This document shows positions 1 through 8,817 of a DNA stretch of 64,000 nt, in pieces. This DNA comes from Alistipes sp. (GTDB taxonomy: Bacteria > Bacteroidota > Bacteroidia > Bacteroidales > Rikenellaceae). The notes below the pieces were generated by a model that saw only the letters and a list, made by a program, of their open reading frames with translations, was not told where the DNA came from and did no database searches. Location of the stretch: positions 62,001 through 126,000 of the forward strand of contig JAIDUK010000034.1 of NCBI GenBank assembly GCA_029060215.1. Reading direction: 5' to 3'. Numbering within the stretch: position 1 is the stretch's first letter; each line of letters starts with the position of its first letter. A program made the position numbers and the translations under genes.

Positions 1-476
1 GCCTCGATGGCCTCGCGGAAGGCGCTGCGGATGCCGGCGCGGTCGTTGGGCCTGTAGGTCAGGTATTCACGGGCCTTGCGGTCGAGGATATAAGCCTTGC
101 CGCGGGTGGCATGGTCGCCGAAGTACTGCACGCGCAGATCGTACGTCCACAACAACGAATCGATGAGCGCGTTCTTCTCGGCCAGACTTTTGGCGCGGTT
201 GATCTTGTTCTTATAGAGCAGGGCGCCGCGGACATAGGTATTCTCCGAAGCGGCCGGAGCGTTCTGGACCAACTCCAAGAAATGCTGGGCGGCGGCGTTG
301 TAATCGCGGTTGTCGCAAGCCTCCTTGAGGAAGTTGCTGCTGAGGATGTTCTTCTGACGATCCTCGACCGTATCGCCCCACTTGGCATACTGCGGCCCGC
401 TGAAATCCTGCTGGGCCGACGCGGCGCCGCACAACAGGGAAGCGGCCGCCACGAACAAAAAACGAACCTTTTTCAT
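1..476 (-). CDS. TPR-like exported protein, N-terminal part (runs off left edge)
   Basis: Only the first 158 codons are in the window. The protein begins MKKVRFLF and has a short hydrophobic signal peptide ending around GAASAQ, so it is exported to the periplasm or beyond. The visible mature part is polar and helical (for example YNAAAQHFLELVQNAP), as in tetratricopeptide-type helical repeat proteins; the assignment is by appearance only. The ATG at 474-476 is the only start that gives the signal peptide in frame. It follows the outer membrane barrel gene by 37 bp on the same strand, so it is probably the last visible member of the rng-mfd-coaX-barrel operon. The coaX, barrel, TPR-protein order is familiar to me from other Bacteroidales. 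Confidence 0.75.
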   Translation of the reverse strand, partial: MKKVRFLFVAAASLLCGAASAQQDFSGPQYAKWGDTVEDRQKNILSSNFLKEACDNRDYNAAAQHFLELVQNAPAASENTYVRGALLYKNKINRAKSLAEKNALIDSLLWTYDLRVQYFGDHATRGKAYILDRKAREYLTYRPNDRAGIRSAFREAIE

Positions 477-513
477 GATGCAAATATTTTTATATGTTTC
501 GAATACTGAAGAA

Positions 514-1884
514 TCAATCGTATTTGGGCCGGACGAACCAATACTCGCCGTTCTCGCTGCCGGCGAAGAGCGAGAACCCGACGGCGAACTTGAAATAACG
601 CTGCCGGACGAGCCCCATGCGCTCGGCGACGTTGAACCCGCGGCACCCGTACTCGACGCCCACGTCGATGGACGAAGTGCCGAAGAAACGCACGGGAACG
701 CCGAAACCCAAAGTGACGGCGTACTGCCCGAGATCGCGGCCGCCGAAAGTCTGGTGGTACGACCCGTAGCGGACCCCGGCGCGGTAGGACCAGCGCTTGA
801 GGAAATTGCGCGCGTCGTAGCGGCTGGGGGTGAACTCGACGCCGAACTTGACGGTGTGGGTGTCGGTATAGGCGACGTCGAAACTGCCGCCGTCGGTCGC
901 AGCGGTCCGGACGACGCCGCTGTTGCGGCCGCCCCAGTTCTGATAGACGTAATCGAGGCCGACGGCCCACTTAGCGGTCTGGTAATAAGCCCCGACGGCC
1001 AACTGCCGCGGCAAGACGAGCTTGAGATTGGTGGTGTCGCCCTTGACGGTGGTGCTGTTGTTGTCGGCCGTATAGATCCGCTCCTCGCTGCGGGGGCGCA
1101 GATCGCCGCCGAAGTCGTAGGTGGCGCCGAACGTGAGGGCCCGGCGGGAGTTGAAGATGGCGTTCCACTGCACGCCGACCTGCCCCTTGAACTGCGAAAT
1201 GCTGTAGCTGCCCGACCCGACGATGGAATTGAAATTGCCGTCGCCGACGATGGAAGCAGGCGCAGCGATGAACGTACGGTCGATCTTGCCCCAATAATAT
1301 TGGGCGGCGATGCCGACGGAAAAATTCTTGAACGGCTCCCAACCGACGCCGAGCTTCACCTCGGAGAGGTCGCCCTCGCCCTGATAGGTGTACTGCATGG
1401 GCCCGACGCTGCCCCAGACGGGATCGTCGGCGCTGTAATCGCGGTAGAACTTGGTGCGGTAGCCGACCGAACTGTAAGGCGCGAGACTGAAACCCAACCC
1501 GAGCTTCTTGGTCAGCGGAACCTGAAAAGCGATGTCGTGGAAGTTGAAGGTATTGTAAGCGGACTTCTTGGAAGCGCCGCCGACGGACTGCGAATTGTAG
1601 TAATTCTGCCCTTCGAGCCCGAAACTGAAGAGGAAGGTCTTCTGCGGAGCGGCGCTGAAAGCAGCGGGATTGAGCATGTTGGCCACACCGGGATTGCGCA
1701 CGGCCACGCCCACGCCGCCCATCGAACGCATCGAAAGCGTGCCGGGCGTCGAAAGCTCGCCGATGCCGTACATGGTATAGGGCGAAAAGGCGTTGATGCT
1801 GCTTGTCTGCGCCGCAGCGGCCGCCGCCCAAAGCGACAGCACGGCCGCGCCGAAGAGGCTACGGAAGGTCTTCTTCACTTGCAT
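514..1884 (-). CDS. outer membrane beta-barrel protein, FadL/OmpP1-like
   Basis: The product is 456 residues with an N-terminal signal peptide (hydrophobic run ending AAAAAQ) and then alternating aromatic and polar residues typical of a beta-barrel. The region near residue 60 reads GVAVRNPGVANMLNPAAFS, resembling the NPA-containing N-terminus of FadL/OmpP1 family channels, which let hydrophobic solutes through the outer membrane. No substrate can be read from the sequence. The ATG at 1882-1884 lies inside coaX: the two genes overlap by 26 bp in different frames, which argues for translational coupling. The protein ends in FVRPKYD rather than the classical terminal Phe, so insertion through the BAM signal is not obvious. 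Confidence 0.8.
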   Translation of the reverse strand: MQVKKTFRSLFGAAVLSLWAAAAAAQTSSINAFSPYTMYGIGELSTPGTLSMRSMGGVGVAVRNPGVANMLNPAAFSAAPQKTFLFSFGLEGQNYYNSQSVGGASKKSAYNTFNFHDIAFQVPLTKKLGLGFSLAPYSSVGYRTKFYRDYSADDPVWGSVGPMQYTYQGEGDLSEVKLGVGWEPFKNFSVGIAAQYYWGKIDRTFIAAPASIVGDGNFNSIVGSGSYSISQFKGQVGVQWNAIFNSRRALTFGATYDFGGDLRPRSEERIYTADNNSTTVKGDTTNLKLVLPRQLAVGAYYQTAKWAVGLDYVYQNWGGRNSGVVRTAATDGGSFDVAYTDTHTVKFGVEFTPSRYDARNFLKRWSYRAGVRYGSYHQTFGGRDLGQYAVTLGFGVPVRFFGTSSIDVGVEYGCRGFNVAERMGLVRQRYFKFAVGFSLFAGSENGEYWFVRPKYD

Positions 1885-2605
1885 TGAACTCTAAAATTCG
1901 GTCCAGTCCGCAAAAGACCGGATTACAATCTGCAAATATCGTATTTTTAATTCGCTTCGTCAAATATTTTGCGTCGCCGCCGGTAAAAATAACGCACAAA
2001 TCGTCGAATTTCTGCCGCATCCGGGCAATATAGCCCTCGATCTCGAAGACCAGCGAATTCAAAACGCCCTGCTCGATGGCCTGCCGGGTGGAGCGTCCGA
2101 ACAACTCCTCGGAATCGGAAGCAGCGCACAAAGGCAGCGAAGCGGTGAACTCGTGCAAAGCACGGAACCGGGTCTGCAAACCGGGCGAAATGGATCCGCC
2201 GCGGAAGGTCCCGTCGGCCGAGACGAAATCGACGGTGACGGCCGTCCCGCAATCGACGACGAGGACGCTGCGCCCGGGACAAAGCACCGTCGCCCCCACG
2301 GCAGCGGCCAACCGATCGCGCCCCAAAGTCTCGGGCGTGAGGTAATCGCTGGCGATGGGCACGGGGGTCTGCGGCGTGAACTCCAGACAAGGGATGCCCG
2401 AAGCCCGGACCGCAGCGGCGGCATCGGCGGCGGAACCGCGGGTGGACGAGACGATGGCCCTGCGGAGCGGAAAAACCGCGGCCAACTCCCCGAGAACGGC
2501 GGCGGAAAAGTACTCGGAACCCCGCTCGGCGACGCACCGGCCCCCGTCCATGACGGCCAGCTTGACCCGGGAATTGCCTATGTCGACAATGAGATTCACA
2601 GCCAC
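1859..2605 (-). CDS. coaX: type III pantothenate kinase
   Basis: CoaX phosphorylates pantothenate, the first step of coenzyme A synthesis, in the cytoplasm. The 248-residue product has the ASKHA-fold motifs of the type III enzyme: DIGNSRVKLAV near residue 8 (phosphate loop), DCGTAVTVDFV near residue 119, GGSISPGLQTRFRAL near 140 and FTGGDA near 208. The length matches the family. The chosen start is GTG at 2603-2605; a second in-frame GTG lies two codons later, and the nearby ATG at 2610 is in another frame. It follows mfd by 25 bp and overlaps the next barrel gene by 26 bp, so all are probably cotranscribed. Confidence 0.95.
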   Translation of the reverse strand: MAVNLIVDIGNSRVKLAVMDGGRCVAERGSEYFSAAVLGELAAVFPLRRAIVSSTRGSAADAAAAVRASGIPCLEFTPQTPVPIASDYLTPETLGRDRLAAAVGATVLCPGRSVLVVDCGTAVTVDFVSADGTFRGGSISPGLQTRFRALHEFTASLPLCAASDSEELFGRSTRQAIEQGVLNSLVFEIEGYIARMRQKFDDLCVIFTGGDAKYLTKRIKNTIFADCNPVFCGLDRILEFNASEEDLP

Positions 2606-2630
2606 CGCATACCTTTCGTTAACACCCGGC

Positions 2631-5600
2631 TCACAACTCGCGCAAAGTCTTGTAAGCCGCCTCGACGTCCTTGATATTCCTAACGGTCATGGCCAGCCGA
2701 TTATTGTGCTGCTTGAGGACGAAACGCTCGGGATGCTGCGTGACGAACCTCAACAAATTCATGAAAGTATCGCTCTTGTAATAAGGCGACTGCTCCTCGC
2801 CGACGAAGTGGACGATCATCAACCCGTTCTTGACCTTGACGCGCTCCATCCCCAACCGGATGGCCTCCCACCGCAGGCGCACGACGTCGAGCAACTCCTG
2901 AGCGGCGCGGGGCAGCGGCCCGAAACGGTCGACGAGCCGGGCGGCAAAAGCCTGCAAAGCCTCTTCGTCCTTGGTGGAGTCGAGCTCGCGGTAGAGCCTG
3001 AGCCGCTCGGCCTGCTGCGCGACGTAGGAATCGGGCAGCGCAGCCTCGAGCTCGATTTCGATATGAGCGTCGTCGACGAAAGGCATCTGCTCGACGACCC
3101 CCTGCTCGCCGGACGAAAGCCCGGCGACCTGCAACCCCTCGGCCCGCAACTCGGCGATGGCCTCGCTCATGATCTTCTGGTAAGTCTCGAACCCGATGTC
3201 GGCGATGAACCCGCTCTGCTCGGCACCCAACAAATTGCCGGCGCCGCGGATGTCGAGGTCCTGCATGGCGATGTTGAACCCCGACCCGAGGTCGGAAAAC
3301 TCCTCGATGGCCCGCAGACGCCGCCGGGCGTCGGACGAAAGCAGTTCGTCGGGCGGCGAGAGCAGATAGCAATAAGCCTTGCGGTCGGAACGCCCGACGC
3401 GGCCGCGCAACTGGTGCAAATCGCTCAACCCGAAGTGCTGGGCGTTGTCGATGAGGATGGTATTGGCGTTGGGAATGTCGATGCCGTTCTCGACGATGGT
3501 CGTGGAGAGCAGCACGTCGAACTCGCCGTAGATGAAATCCATGATGAGCTTTTCGAGCTCCTCGGCGGGCATCTTGCCGTGGCCGACGCCGATGCGCGCC
3601 TTGGGGCACACGCGGGCGATCAACCCCTGCACGGCAGCCAGATCCTCAACGCGGTTGTGGACGAAATAGACCTGCCCACCCCGCGCGAGCTCGGCCTCGA
3701 TGGCGTCGCGGACGATCTCCTCGGAGAAGACGTGCGACTCGGTGACGATGGGCTGGCGGTTGGGCGGGGGCGTGGAGATGACAGAGAGGTCGCGCGACCC
3801 CATGAGCGAAAACTGCAAGGTGCGCGGAATGGGCGTAGCGGTGAGGGTGAGCGTATCGACCGCGACGCTCAACTGGGTGAGCTTCTCCTTGGCGGCGACG
3901 CCGAACTTCTGCTCCTCGTCGATGATCAAGAGACCGAGGTCGCGGAAGACGATCTGCTTGCCGAGCATCTTGTGGGTGCCTATCAGTATGTCGATGCGCC
4001 CGGCGGCCAGATCGTCGCGAATCCGAGCGACCTCGCGTGCGGAGCGGGTGCGGTTGAGGTACTCGACCCTGACGGGAAAGGCCCGCAACCGCTCGGAAAA
4101 CGACCGGAAATGCTGGAGCGCGAGGATGGTGGTGGGCACCAAGACGGCGACCTGCTTGCCATCGGCCGCGGCCTTGAAAGCAGCGCGGATGGCGACCTCG
4201 GTCTTGCCGAACCCGACGTCGCCGCACACGAGCCTGTCCATGGGCTGGTCGGACTCCATATCCTTCTTGACGGCGGCGATGGCAGCCTGCTGGTCGGGCG
4301 TATCCTCCCACCGGAACGAAGCCTCCAACTCGTGCTGAAGATAACTGTCGGGCGAAAAAGCGAACCCCTTGGAAGCCTTGCGCTTGGCGTAGAGGGCGAT
4401 GAGCTCGCGCGAAATGTCCTTGACGGCCTTCTTGGCAGCGCTCTTGAGCTTCTGCCAAGCTCCGCTGCCGAGCTTGTAGACCTTGGGCGGCTCGCCGTCG
4501 CCCGACTTGTAACGCGAAATGCGGTGGAGCGAATGGACGTTGACGAACAACACGTCGCCGTCCTTGTAGACGAGCTTGATGGCCTCGTGGGTCTTGCCGT
4601 TCTCGTTGATCTTGACCAACCCGTCGAACCGCCCGACGCCGTGGTCGATGTGGACCACGTAATCGCCGGGCCGCAGCCGGTTGAGCTCGGCGACGGTCAT
4701 CTGCTCGTCGCGCCGGATCTCGCCGTTGATGCGATAACGCTGGTAACGGTCGAAAATCTGACGGTCGGTATAGAGGCACAGCTTCAACTCGTTGTCGACG
4801 AACCCCTCGTGGAGCGTGATTCCGAGCGCCCGGACGACGGCCTGCCCGCGGCCGATCCGGTGGAAGATGTTTTCGAGCCGCTCGATCTGCACCTTGTTCT
4901 CGGAGAGGATGTAGGTCTCGAAACCCCGCAAGGCATTGCGGATCATGTCGTCGGCGAGCATCTCGAAGTTCTTGTTGAACTTGGGCTGCGGAAGGGTGGA
5001 AAACCGCACCTCGACGGAAGCGGGACGCTCGGGAAGGTTGTTGCGGAGCATGAACAGACGCGACGAAGCCAGATCGTCCAACAACCCGTTGCGGCTGGTC
5101 ATGAGCGAATCGATCCGCTCGGGCTGCTCCAAATCGGCGAGGGTCTTGCGCCGCACGTCGTTGACCTTGCGGAAGACGAAATCGGGGTCGAAGAACCAAA
5201 AAGAAGCCTCGCTGCCGGCGAAAGCGGCCAACGACACGCGCGACACCCCGGCGGCGGCGTTCAGGTCGGGAATGACGGCGATCTCGGAGAGCTTCTCGGA
5301 CGAAAGCTGGCTGGAGATCTCGAACCGCCGGATGGAATCGACCTCGTCGCCGAAGAAATCGACGCGGTAGGGCTTGCTCTCGGAAAAAGAAAAGACGTCG
5401 ACGATACCGCCGCGGACGGAATACTGCCCGGGCTCGTAGACGAAATCGACGCGCTCGAAAGCGGCGTCGACGAGCGCCTGCTCGAAGATGTCGATGGAAA
5501 AAACATCGCCGACGCGGACCCGGATAGCCCCCTGCCGCAAAGCCTCGGCATCGGCGACCCGCTCGGCCAACGCCTCGGGGTAAGTACAGACGACGAGGTA

Positions 5601-5960
5601 ACCCTTGCCGTCGAAAGCCCTCAAAGCATCCAAAGCCGCGGTACGCAAGACGACGCCCTGCGCATCCTCGGCGCCGTAAGCCGCAGACTTCTTCCAAGCA
5701 GAGGGAAAGAAAAAGACCTGCTTCTCGTCGAGCAAGGCATAGAAATCGTTCAAGAGGTAAGCGGCGGAATCGCGGTCCTCGGCGACGAAGATATGCACCC
5801 CGCCGACCTTGGCGACGGCGGCCGCGGCGTAGAACGGCAGGGCCCCGCCGACCAACTCCTCGAGATGGACCGCAGCGCCCTGCTGAGAAAAAGTCCGGCA
5901 CAACCGGCCGAAAGCCTTCGACCCGGCGGCGAACCCCACCAACCGATCACGGACAGACAC
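2631..5960 (-). CDS. mfd: transcription-repair coupling factor
   Basis: Mfd is a DNA translocase that removes RNA polymerase stalled at lesions and recruits the UvrA repair machinery. The 1109-residue protein shows the family order: an N-terminal UvrB-like region, an RNA polymerase-interacting CarD-like domain (GDYVVHIDHGVGRFDGL near residue 437), a superfamily 2 helicase core with Walker A GFGKTE near 583, the DEEQKFGV motif II near 682 and TATPIPRTL motif III, and a C-terminal TRCF domain. The likely start is GTG at 5958-5960, four bases after the stop of rng. A 1206-codon open frame on the opposite strand is a composition artefact. Confidence 0.96.
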   Translation of the reverse strand: MSVRDRLVGFAAGSKAFGRLCRTFSQQGAAVHLEELVGGALPFYAAAAVAKVGGVHIFVAEDRDSAAYLLNDFYALLDEKQVFFFPSAWKKSAAYGAEDAQGVVLRTAALDALRAFDGKGYLVVCTYPEALAERVADAEALRQGAIRVRVGDVFSIDIFEQALVDAAFERVDFVYEPGQYSVRGGIVDVFSFSESKPYRVDFFGDEVDSIRRFEISSQLSSEKLSEIAVIPDLNAAAGVSRVSLAAFAGSEASFWFFDPDFVFRKVNDVRRKTLADLEQPERIDSLMTSRNGLLDDLASSRLFMLRNNLPERPASVEVRFSTLPQPKFNKNFEMLADDMIRNALRGFETYILSENKVQIERLENIFHRIGRGQAVVRALGITLHEGFVDNELKLCLYTDRQIFDRYQRYRINGEIRRDEQMTVAELNRLRPGDYVVHIDHGVGRFDGLVKINENGKTHEAIKLVYKDGDVLFVNVHSLHRISRYKSGDGEPPKVYKLGSGAWQKLKSAAKKAVKDISRELIALYAKRKASKGFAFSPDSYLQHELEASFRWEDTPDQQAAIAAVKKDMESDQPMDRLVCGDVGFGKTEVAIRAAFKAAADGKQVAVLVPTTILALQHFRSFSERLRAFPVRVEYLNRTRSAREVARIRDDLAAGRIDILIGTHKMLGKQIVFRDLGLLIIDEEQKFGVAAKEKLTQLSVAVDTLTLTATPIPRTLQFSLMGSRDLSVISTPPPNRQPIVTESHVFSEEIVRDAIEAELARGGQVYFVHNRVEDLAAVQGLIARVCPKARIGVGHGKMPAEELEKLIMDFIYGEFDVLLSTTIVENGIDIPNANTILIDNAQHFGLSDLHQLRGRVGRSDRKAYCYLLSPPDELLSSDARRRLRAIEEFSDLGSGFNIAMQDLDIRGAGNLLGAEQSGFIADIGFETYQKIMSEAIAELRAEGLQVAGLSSGEQGVVEQMPFVDDAHIEIELEAALPDSYVAQQAERLRLYRELDSTKDEEALQAFAARLVDRFGPLPRAAQELLDVVRLRWEAIRLGMERVKVKNGLMIVHFVGEEQSPYYKSDTFMNLLRFVTQHPERFVLKQHNNRLAMTVRNIKDVEAAYKTLREL

Positions 5961-5964
5961 GAAA

Positions 5965-7515
5965 CTACTTTTTGATCAGGTCGTTGCCCTTCTTGTCGTG
6001 GTAATGGACCTCGACGATACCGACGGACTGGTCCTCGGCGATGTCGATGCGGACCTTGTACTTCCACTCCCACCGCCGCCGGAGCGACCAAAGGCCCTTC
6101 TTGAGGAACAAAGCGACGTAAGGACTGACGACCAGCCGGATGTATTTGTGTCCGCGGTCCTCGGTGAGGAACGAAATCTGGTTCTCGATCTTCTTGTCGA
6201 GGACCACCGTAGGCTCGATCTTGCCCGAACCGTTGCAGGTAGGACACACGTCGGAGACGCTCTCGACGGCGACGGGCCGCACCCGCTGCCGGGTGATCTG
6301 CATCAAACCGAACTTGGTGAGGGGCAAGACGGTATGCTTGGCCTTGTCGGAAGCCATGAGCTTGACCATCTCGTCGAAAAGCAGCTGCCGGTTCTGCGAC
6401 TTGTGGAGGTCGATGAAATCAATGATGACGATACCGCCCAGATCGCGCAGCCGCAACTGCCGGGCGATCTCCTTGGCGGCGGCGAGGTTGACGTCGAGGG
6501 CCGTCTGCTCCTGATTGTCCTCGGCCTTGGTCCGGTTGCCGGAATTGACGTCGATGACGTTCATGGCCTCGGTGCGCTCGATGATGAGGTAGGCGCCCCG
6601 CTTGAGCGACACGTACTTGGCGAAGAGCGACTTGATCTGCTTCGAAATGTCGAAATTGTCGAAGATGGGGACGCTGCCGCGGTACAACTTGACGATCTTT
6701 TCCTTCTCGGGCTCGATCTGCCGGATGTAATTGCGGATGTCGTTGAACATGGCCTCGTCGTCGACGGCGATCTGCGAAAACGACCCGTTCAACGAATCGC
6801 GGATGATGGTGTTGGCCCGGCTCATCTCGCTCATGATCTGCGCGGGAGCCGAATGCTTGCGGATGGCGGCGACGGTCTTGCGCCACCGCTCGATCTGCGT
6901 ACGGATGTCCTGCTCGATGTCCTCATCGCGGGCCTCCATGGCCGCGGTACGGATGATGACGCCGAAATTCTTGGGCAAGACCCCGGCGGCGATGCGCTTC
7001 AAACGCTTCTTCTCCTCGGCCGAACGGATCTTCTGCGAAAGGAAAACCTTGGACGAAAAAGGCACGAGCACGACGTTGCGCCCCGCGAGCGAGATGTCGG
7101 CCGTGAGCCGCGGCCCCTTGGTCGAAATAGCCTCCTTGGCGATCTGCACCATGATCTGCTGACCGACCTGCAAATAATCGCCGATCTTGCCGTTCTTCTC
7201 GACGGGCTCCTCCATCTTCATGCTCTCGATTCTTAAACCCCGCTTGCCGGGAACGTACGACGAAACGAGCTTCTGCAACGACGGGAAATGGCTTCCGAGA
7301 TCGAGATAATGGATAAAAGCGTCCTTTTCGTGGCCTATGTTGACGAATGCCGCGTTGAGACCCGGCATGATCTTGCGAACCTTGCCCAGATAGATGTCGC
7401 CGACGGCGAATCCGGTCTGGCACTGCTCCTTGGAAAGCTCGACCAAGACCTTGTCCTCGCACAAAGCGATGGAAATCTCGGCCGGGCTGACGTTTACGAT
7501 TAACTCTCTGTTCAT
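5965..7515 (-). CDS. rng: ribonuclease G (RNase E/G family)
   Basis: This 516-residue endoribonuclease processes or degrades RNA at single-stranded AU-rich sites. An S1-like RNA-binding region is present near residues 38-120 (DIYLGKVRKIMPGLNAAF), and the catalytic region has NVIDVNSGN near residue 320 and VIIDFIDLH near 363, the two Asp-containing motifs that bind the magnesium ion. CPTCNGSG near residue 425 is the zinc-link type Cys pair. The length is that of RNase G, without the long C-terminal scaffold of RNase E. The ATG at 7513-7515 gives the typical N-terminus MNRELIVNV. It is first in the series rng-mfd-coaX-barrel, all on the minus strand with gaps of 4 and 25 bp and one overlap. Confidence 0.95.
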   Translation of the reverse strand: MNRELIVNVSPAEISIALCEDKVLVELSKEQCQTGFAVGDIYLGKVRKIMPGLNAAFVNIGHEKDAFIHYLDLGSHFPSLQKLVSSYVPGKRGLRIESMKMEEPVEKNGKIGDYLQVGQQIMVQIAKEAISTKGPRLTADISLAGRNVVLVPFSSKVFLSQKIRSAEEKKRLKRIAAGVLPKNFGVIIRTAAMEARDEDIEQDIRTQIERWRKTVAAIRKHSAPAQIMSEMSRANTIIRDSLNGSFSQIAVDDEAMFNDIRNYIRQIEPEKEKIVKLYRGSVPIFDNFDISKQIKSLFAKYVSLKRGAYLIIERTEAMNVIDVNSGNRTKAEDNQEQTALDVNLAAAKEIARQLRLRDLGGIVIIDFIDLHKSQNRQLLFDEMVKLMASDKAKHTVLPLTKFGLMQITRQRVRPVAVESVSDVCPTCNGSGKIEPTVVLDKKIENQISFLTEDRGHKYIRLVVSPYVALFLKKGLWSLRRRWEWKYKVRIDIAEDQSVGIVEVHYHDKKGNDLIKK

Positions 7516-7667
7516 TTATCTTATACGCGCTCCCGAAGAACGCGGAAGGTTGAAATTAGTAATATGCCGCCTGTTGGACTGGAGTGGCGGCCGAACTCCA
7601 AACTTGCATGAACGGGGGCGCTGCGCTCCCCGGAACGGCTTGCGGCGAACCCGCCGGAGCCGGAATC

Positions 7668-7713
7668 AAAAAAACAGGTAAAGCTAAAAGAACCCGAGGC
7701 CCCTTTAGCTTTA
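7668..7713 (-). terminator. Rho-independent terminator after the mS38-like gene
   Basis: A perfect 10-bp inverted repeat (TAAAGCTAAA at 7679-7688 with TTTAGCTTTA at 7704-7713) encloses a 15-nt loop. On the minus strand it is followed by CCTG and seven T residues (complement of 7668-7674). It lies 22 bp past the stop of the 29-codon gene and ahead of rng, so it should end the HU/mS38-like transcript. Confidence 0.85.
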
Positions 7714-7735
7714 TCCGTTCATAAACGTCGCTACC

Positions 7736-7825
7736 CTACTTCTTCTTGTGACGGTTCTTGCGAAGACGCTTCTTGCGCTTGTGGGTAGCCATCTTGTGAC
7801 GCTTATGCTTCTTTCCGTTTGGCAT
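7736..7825 (-). CDS. 29-residue COX24/AURKAIP1 (mS38-like) domain peptide
   Basis: A 30-codon frame encodes a 29-residue peptide starting MPNGKKHKRHKMATHKRK and ending RHKKK, almost entirely Lys, Arg and His. It matches my memory of the very short Bacteroidota proteins annotated as AURKAIP1/COX24 domain (DUF1713) proteins; mitochondrial AURKAIP1 is the small-subunit ribosomal protein mS38. A ribosome-bound role is therefore likely but inferred. The gene lies 35 bp after HU on the same strand and is followed by a strong terminator, so the two probably form a bicistronic unit of abundant basic nucleic-acid-binding proteins. It is below the length cut-off of many gene finders. Confidence 0.85.
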   Translation of the reverse strand: MPNGKKHKRHKMATHKRKKRLRKNRHKKK

Positions 7826-7860
7826 AGTTCTGAAAATTTATGAGGTTCTTGATTTATGTG

Positions 7861-8133
7861 TTATTTCACCTTGGCGGCGAAACTCTTAGCCGGCTTGAAA
7901 GCGGGAATGTTGTGCGCGGGGATGGTGATGGTCGTATTCTTCGAGATGTTGCGGGCCACCTTCTTGGCGCGCTTCTTCACGATGAAACTGCCGAAACCGC
8001 GGAGATAGACGTTGTTATTATGGGTCAACGACGTCTTGATGCTCTCCATGAAAGCCTCGACGATAGCCTGCACCTGCACCTTCTCGGCACCGGTGCTTTT
8101 GGCGATTTCGCTCACGATGTCTGCTTTTGTCAT
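7861..8133 (-). CDS. HU family DNA-binding protein
   Basis: The 90-residue product is a full-length HU/IHF-type nucleoid protein. It starts MTKADIVSEIAKSTGAEK, has the dimerisation core VYLRGFGSFIVKKR around residues 42-55, and the DNA-binding arm region ARNISKNTTITIPAHNIPAFKP, including the Pro that intercalates in HU/IHF proteins. It bends and compacts DNA as a dimer. A good Bacteroidota promoter precedes it, and the mS38-like gene follows 35 bp downstream. Whether it is the main HU or one of several paralogues cannot be told from this window. Confidence 0.95.
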   Translation of the reverse strand: MTKADIVSEIAKSTGAEKVQVQAIVEAFMESIKTSLTHNNNVYLRGFGSFIVKKRAKKVARNISKNTTITIPAHNIPAFKPAKSFAAKVK

Positions 8134-8181
8134 AGCTGTTTATGATATTAAAAATTAAGTCGTTCACTGCAATCCGGACCG

Positions 8182-8216
8182 CAAATATACGCTTTATTTG
8201 CATAACCGCCAACAAA
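8182..8216 (-). promoter_or_regulatory. promoter of the HU gene
   Basis: On the minus strand TATATTTG (complement of 8182-8189) matches the Bacteroidota -7 consensus TAnnTTTG. A TTTGTTGG stretch about 20 bp upstream (8209-8216) can serve as the -33 element. The start of transcription would fall near 8175, about 40 bp before the HU ATG. Confidence 0.7.
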
Positions 8217-8414
8217 CCGCGAAAAAATTTCGAGAATTCGAAAACGGCCTCTTAGGCCCCACTGCCACAAGCCGATAAAACAAATATCGGGCAAAACTTG
8301 GAAAACGGGAAACAAAAATGAAAAAAACGAAAAATTCATGGCCGAGGGGGAGGGTAACAAGAATAGGGAGAATCACAACGATCCTCCCATTTCAACAGAA
8401 TAATATATTATTTA

Positions 8415-8813
8415 TTACTTCCCCTCGTTTCTATCTAAATCCTCATTACAACCACCTTCTAATGGAATATCCATTGTTCGCCATTTCGCAGTTAACAAAA
8501 CAACGCAAGTATCCTTATTCACCGAAATAGGTTCTGATAGACCCCAATAAAAGAAATGAGTTTTTTTCCCATTATTATTGATTATACTATTACTTTCGCC
8601 TGATTTCGTATACAGCACAACTAAATCCCCTTTTTTTACTTCTTTGTCTGGGAACCAATATAATGACTTTATATTAGAAGAAAAACTACTCTCATTAATT
8701 CTTCTACTCAATGCAACAATATTTACACCAAGATCACAATCTTCAGAAACCATAAATAATACTCGCTCTTGATCAATATCTCCAGCACCTTTTATACTAT
8801 GTATAACCAACAT
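8415..8813 (-). CDS. unknown 132-residue protein, second gene of AT-rich module
   Basis: I do not recognise this protein. It has no signal peptide and no membrane segment. Visible features are a possible beta-rich core with aromatic clusters (SLYWFPDKEVKKGDLVVLY near residue 50 and HFFYWGLSEPI near 87), a layout loosely like small PUA/SH3-type folds, and an acidic polar C-terminus. Codon usage and base composition are strongly AT-rich, unlike every neighbour, which suggests recent acquisition. The gene starts 4 bp after the stop of the upstream coiled-coil membrane protein gene, so the two are almost certainly cotranscribed. The gap on its 3' side (8134-8414) holds only the HU promoter and AT-rich sequence. 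Confidence 0.8.
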   Translation of the reverse strand: MLVIHSIKGAGDIDQERVLFMVSEDCDLGVNIVALSRRINESSFSSNIKSLYWFPDKEVKKGDLVVLYTKSGESNSIINNNGKKTHFFYWGLSEPISVNKDTCVVLLTAKWRTMDIPLEGGCNEDLDRNEGK

Positions 8814-8817
8814 ATGC

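Noticed and set aside
2355..5975. A 1206-codon open frame on the plus strand, antisense to mfd
   Set aside because: GC-rich codon usage of mfd leaves the opposite strand free of stops. The translation is dominated by acidic and Leu-rich composition, has no family resemblance, and mfd is unmistakable.
7516..7667. A possible riboswitch or tRNA in the gap before rng
   Set aside because: Only a GC-rich imperfect hairpin near 7610-7630 is seen; no known aptamer or cloverleaf could be traced.
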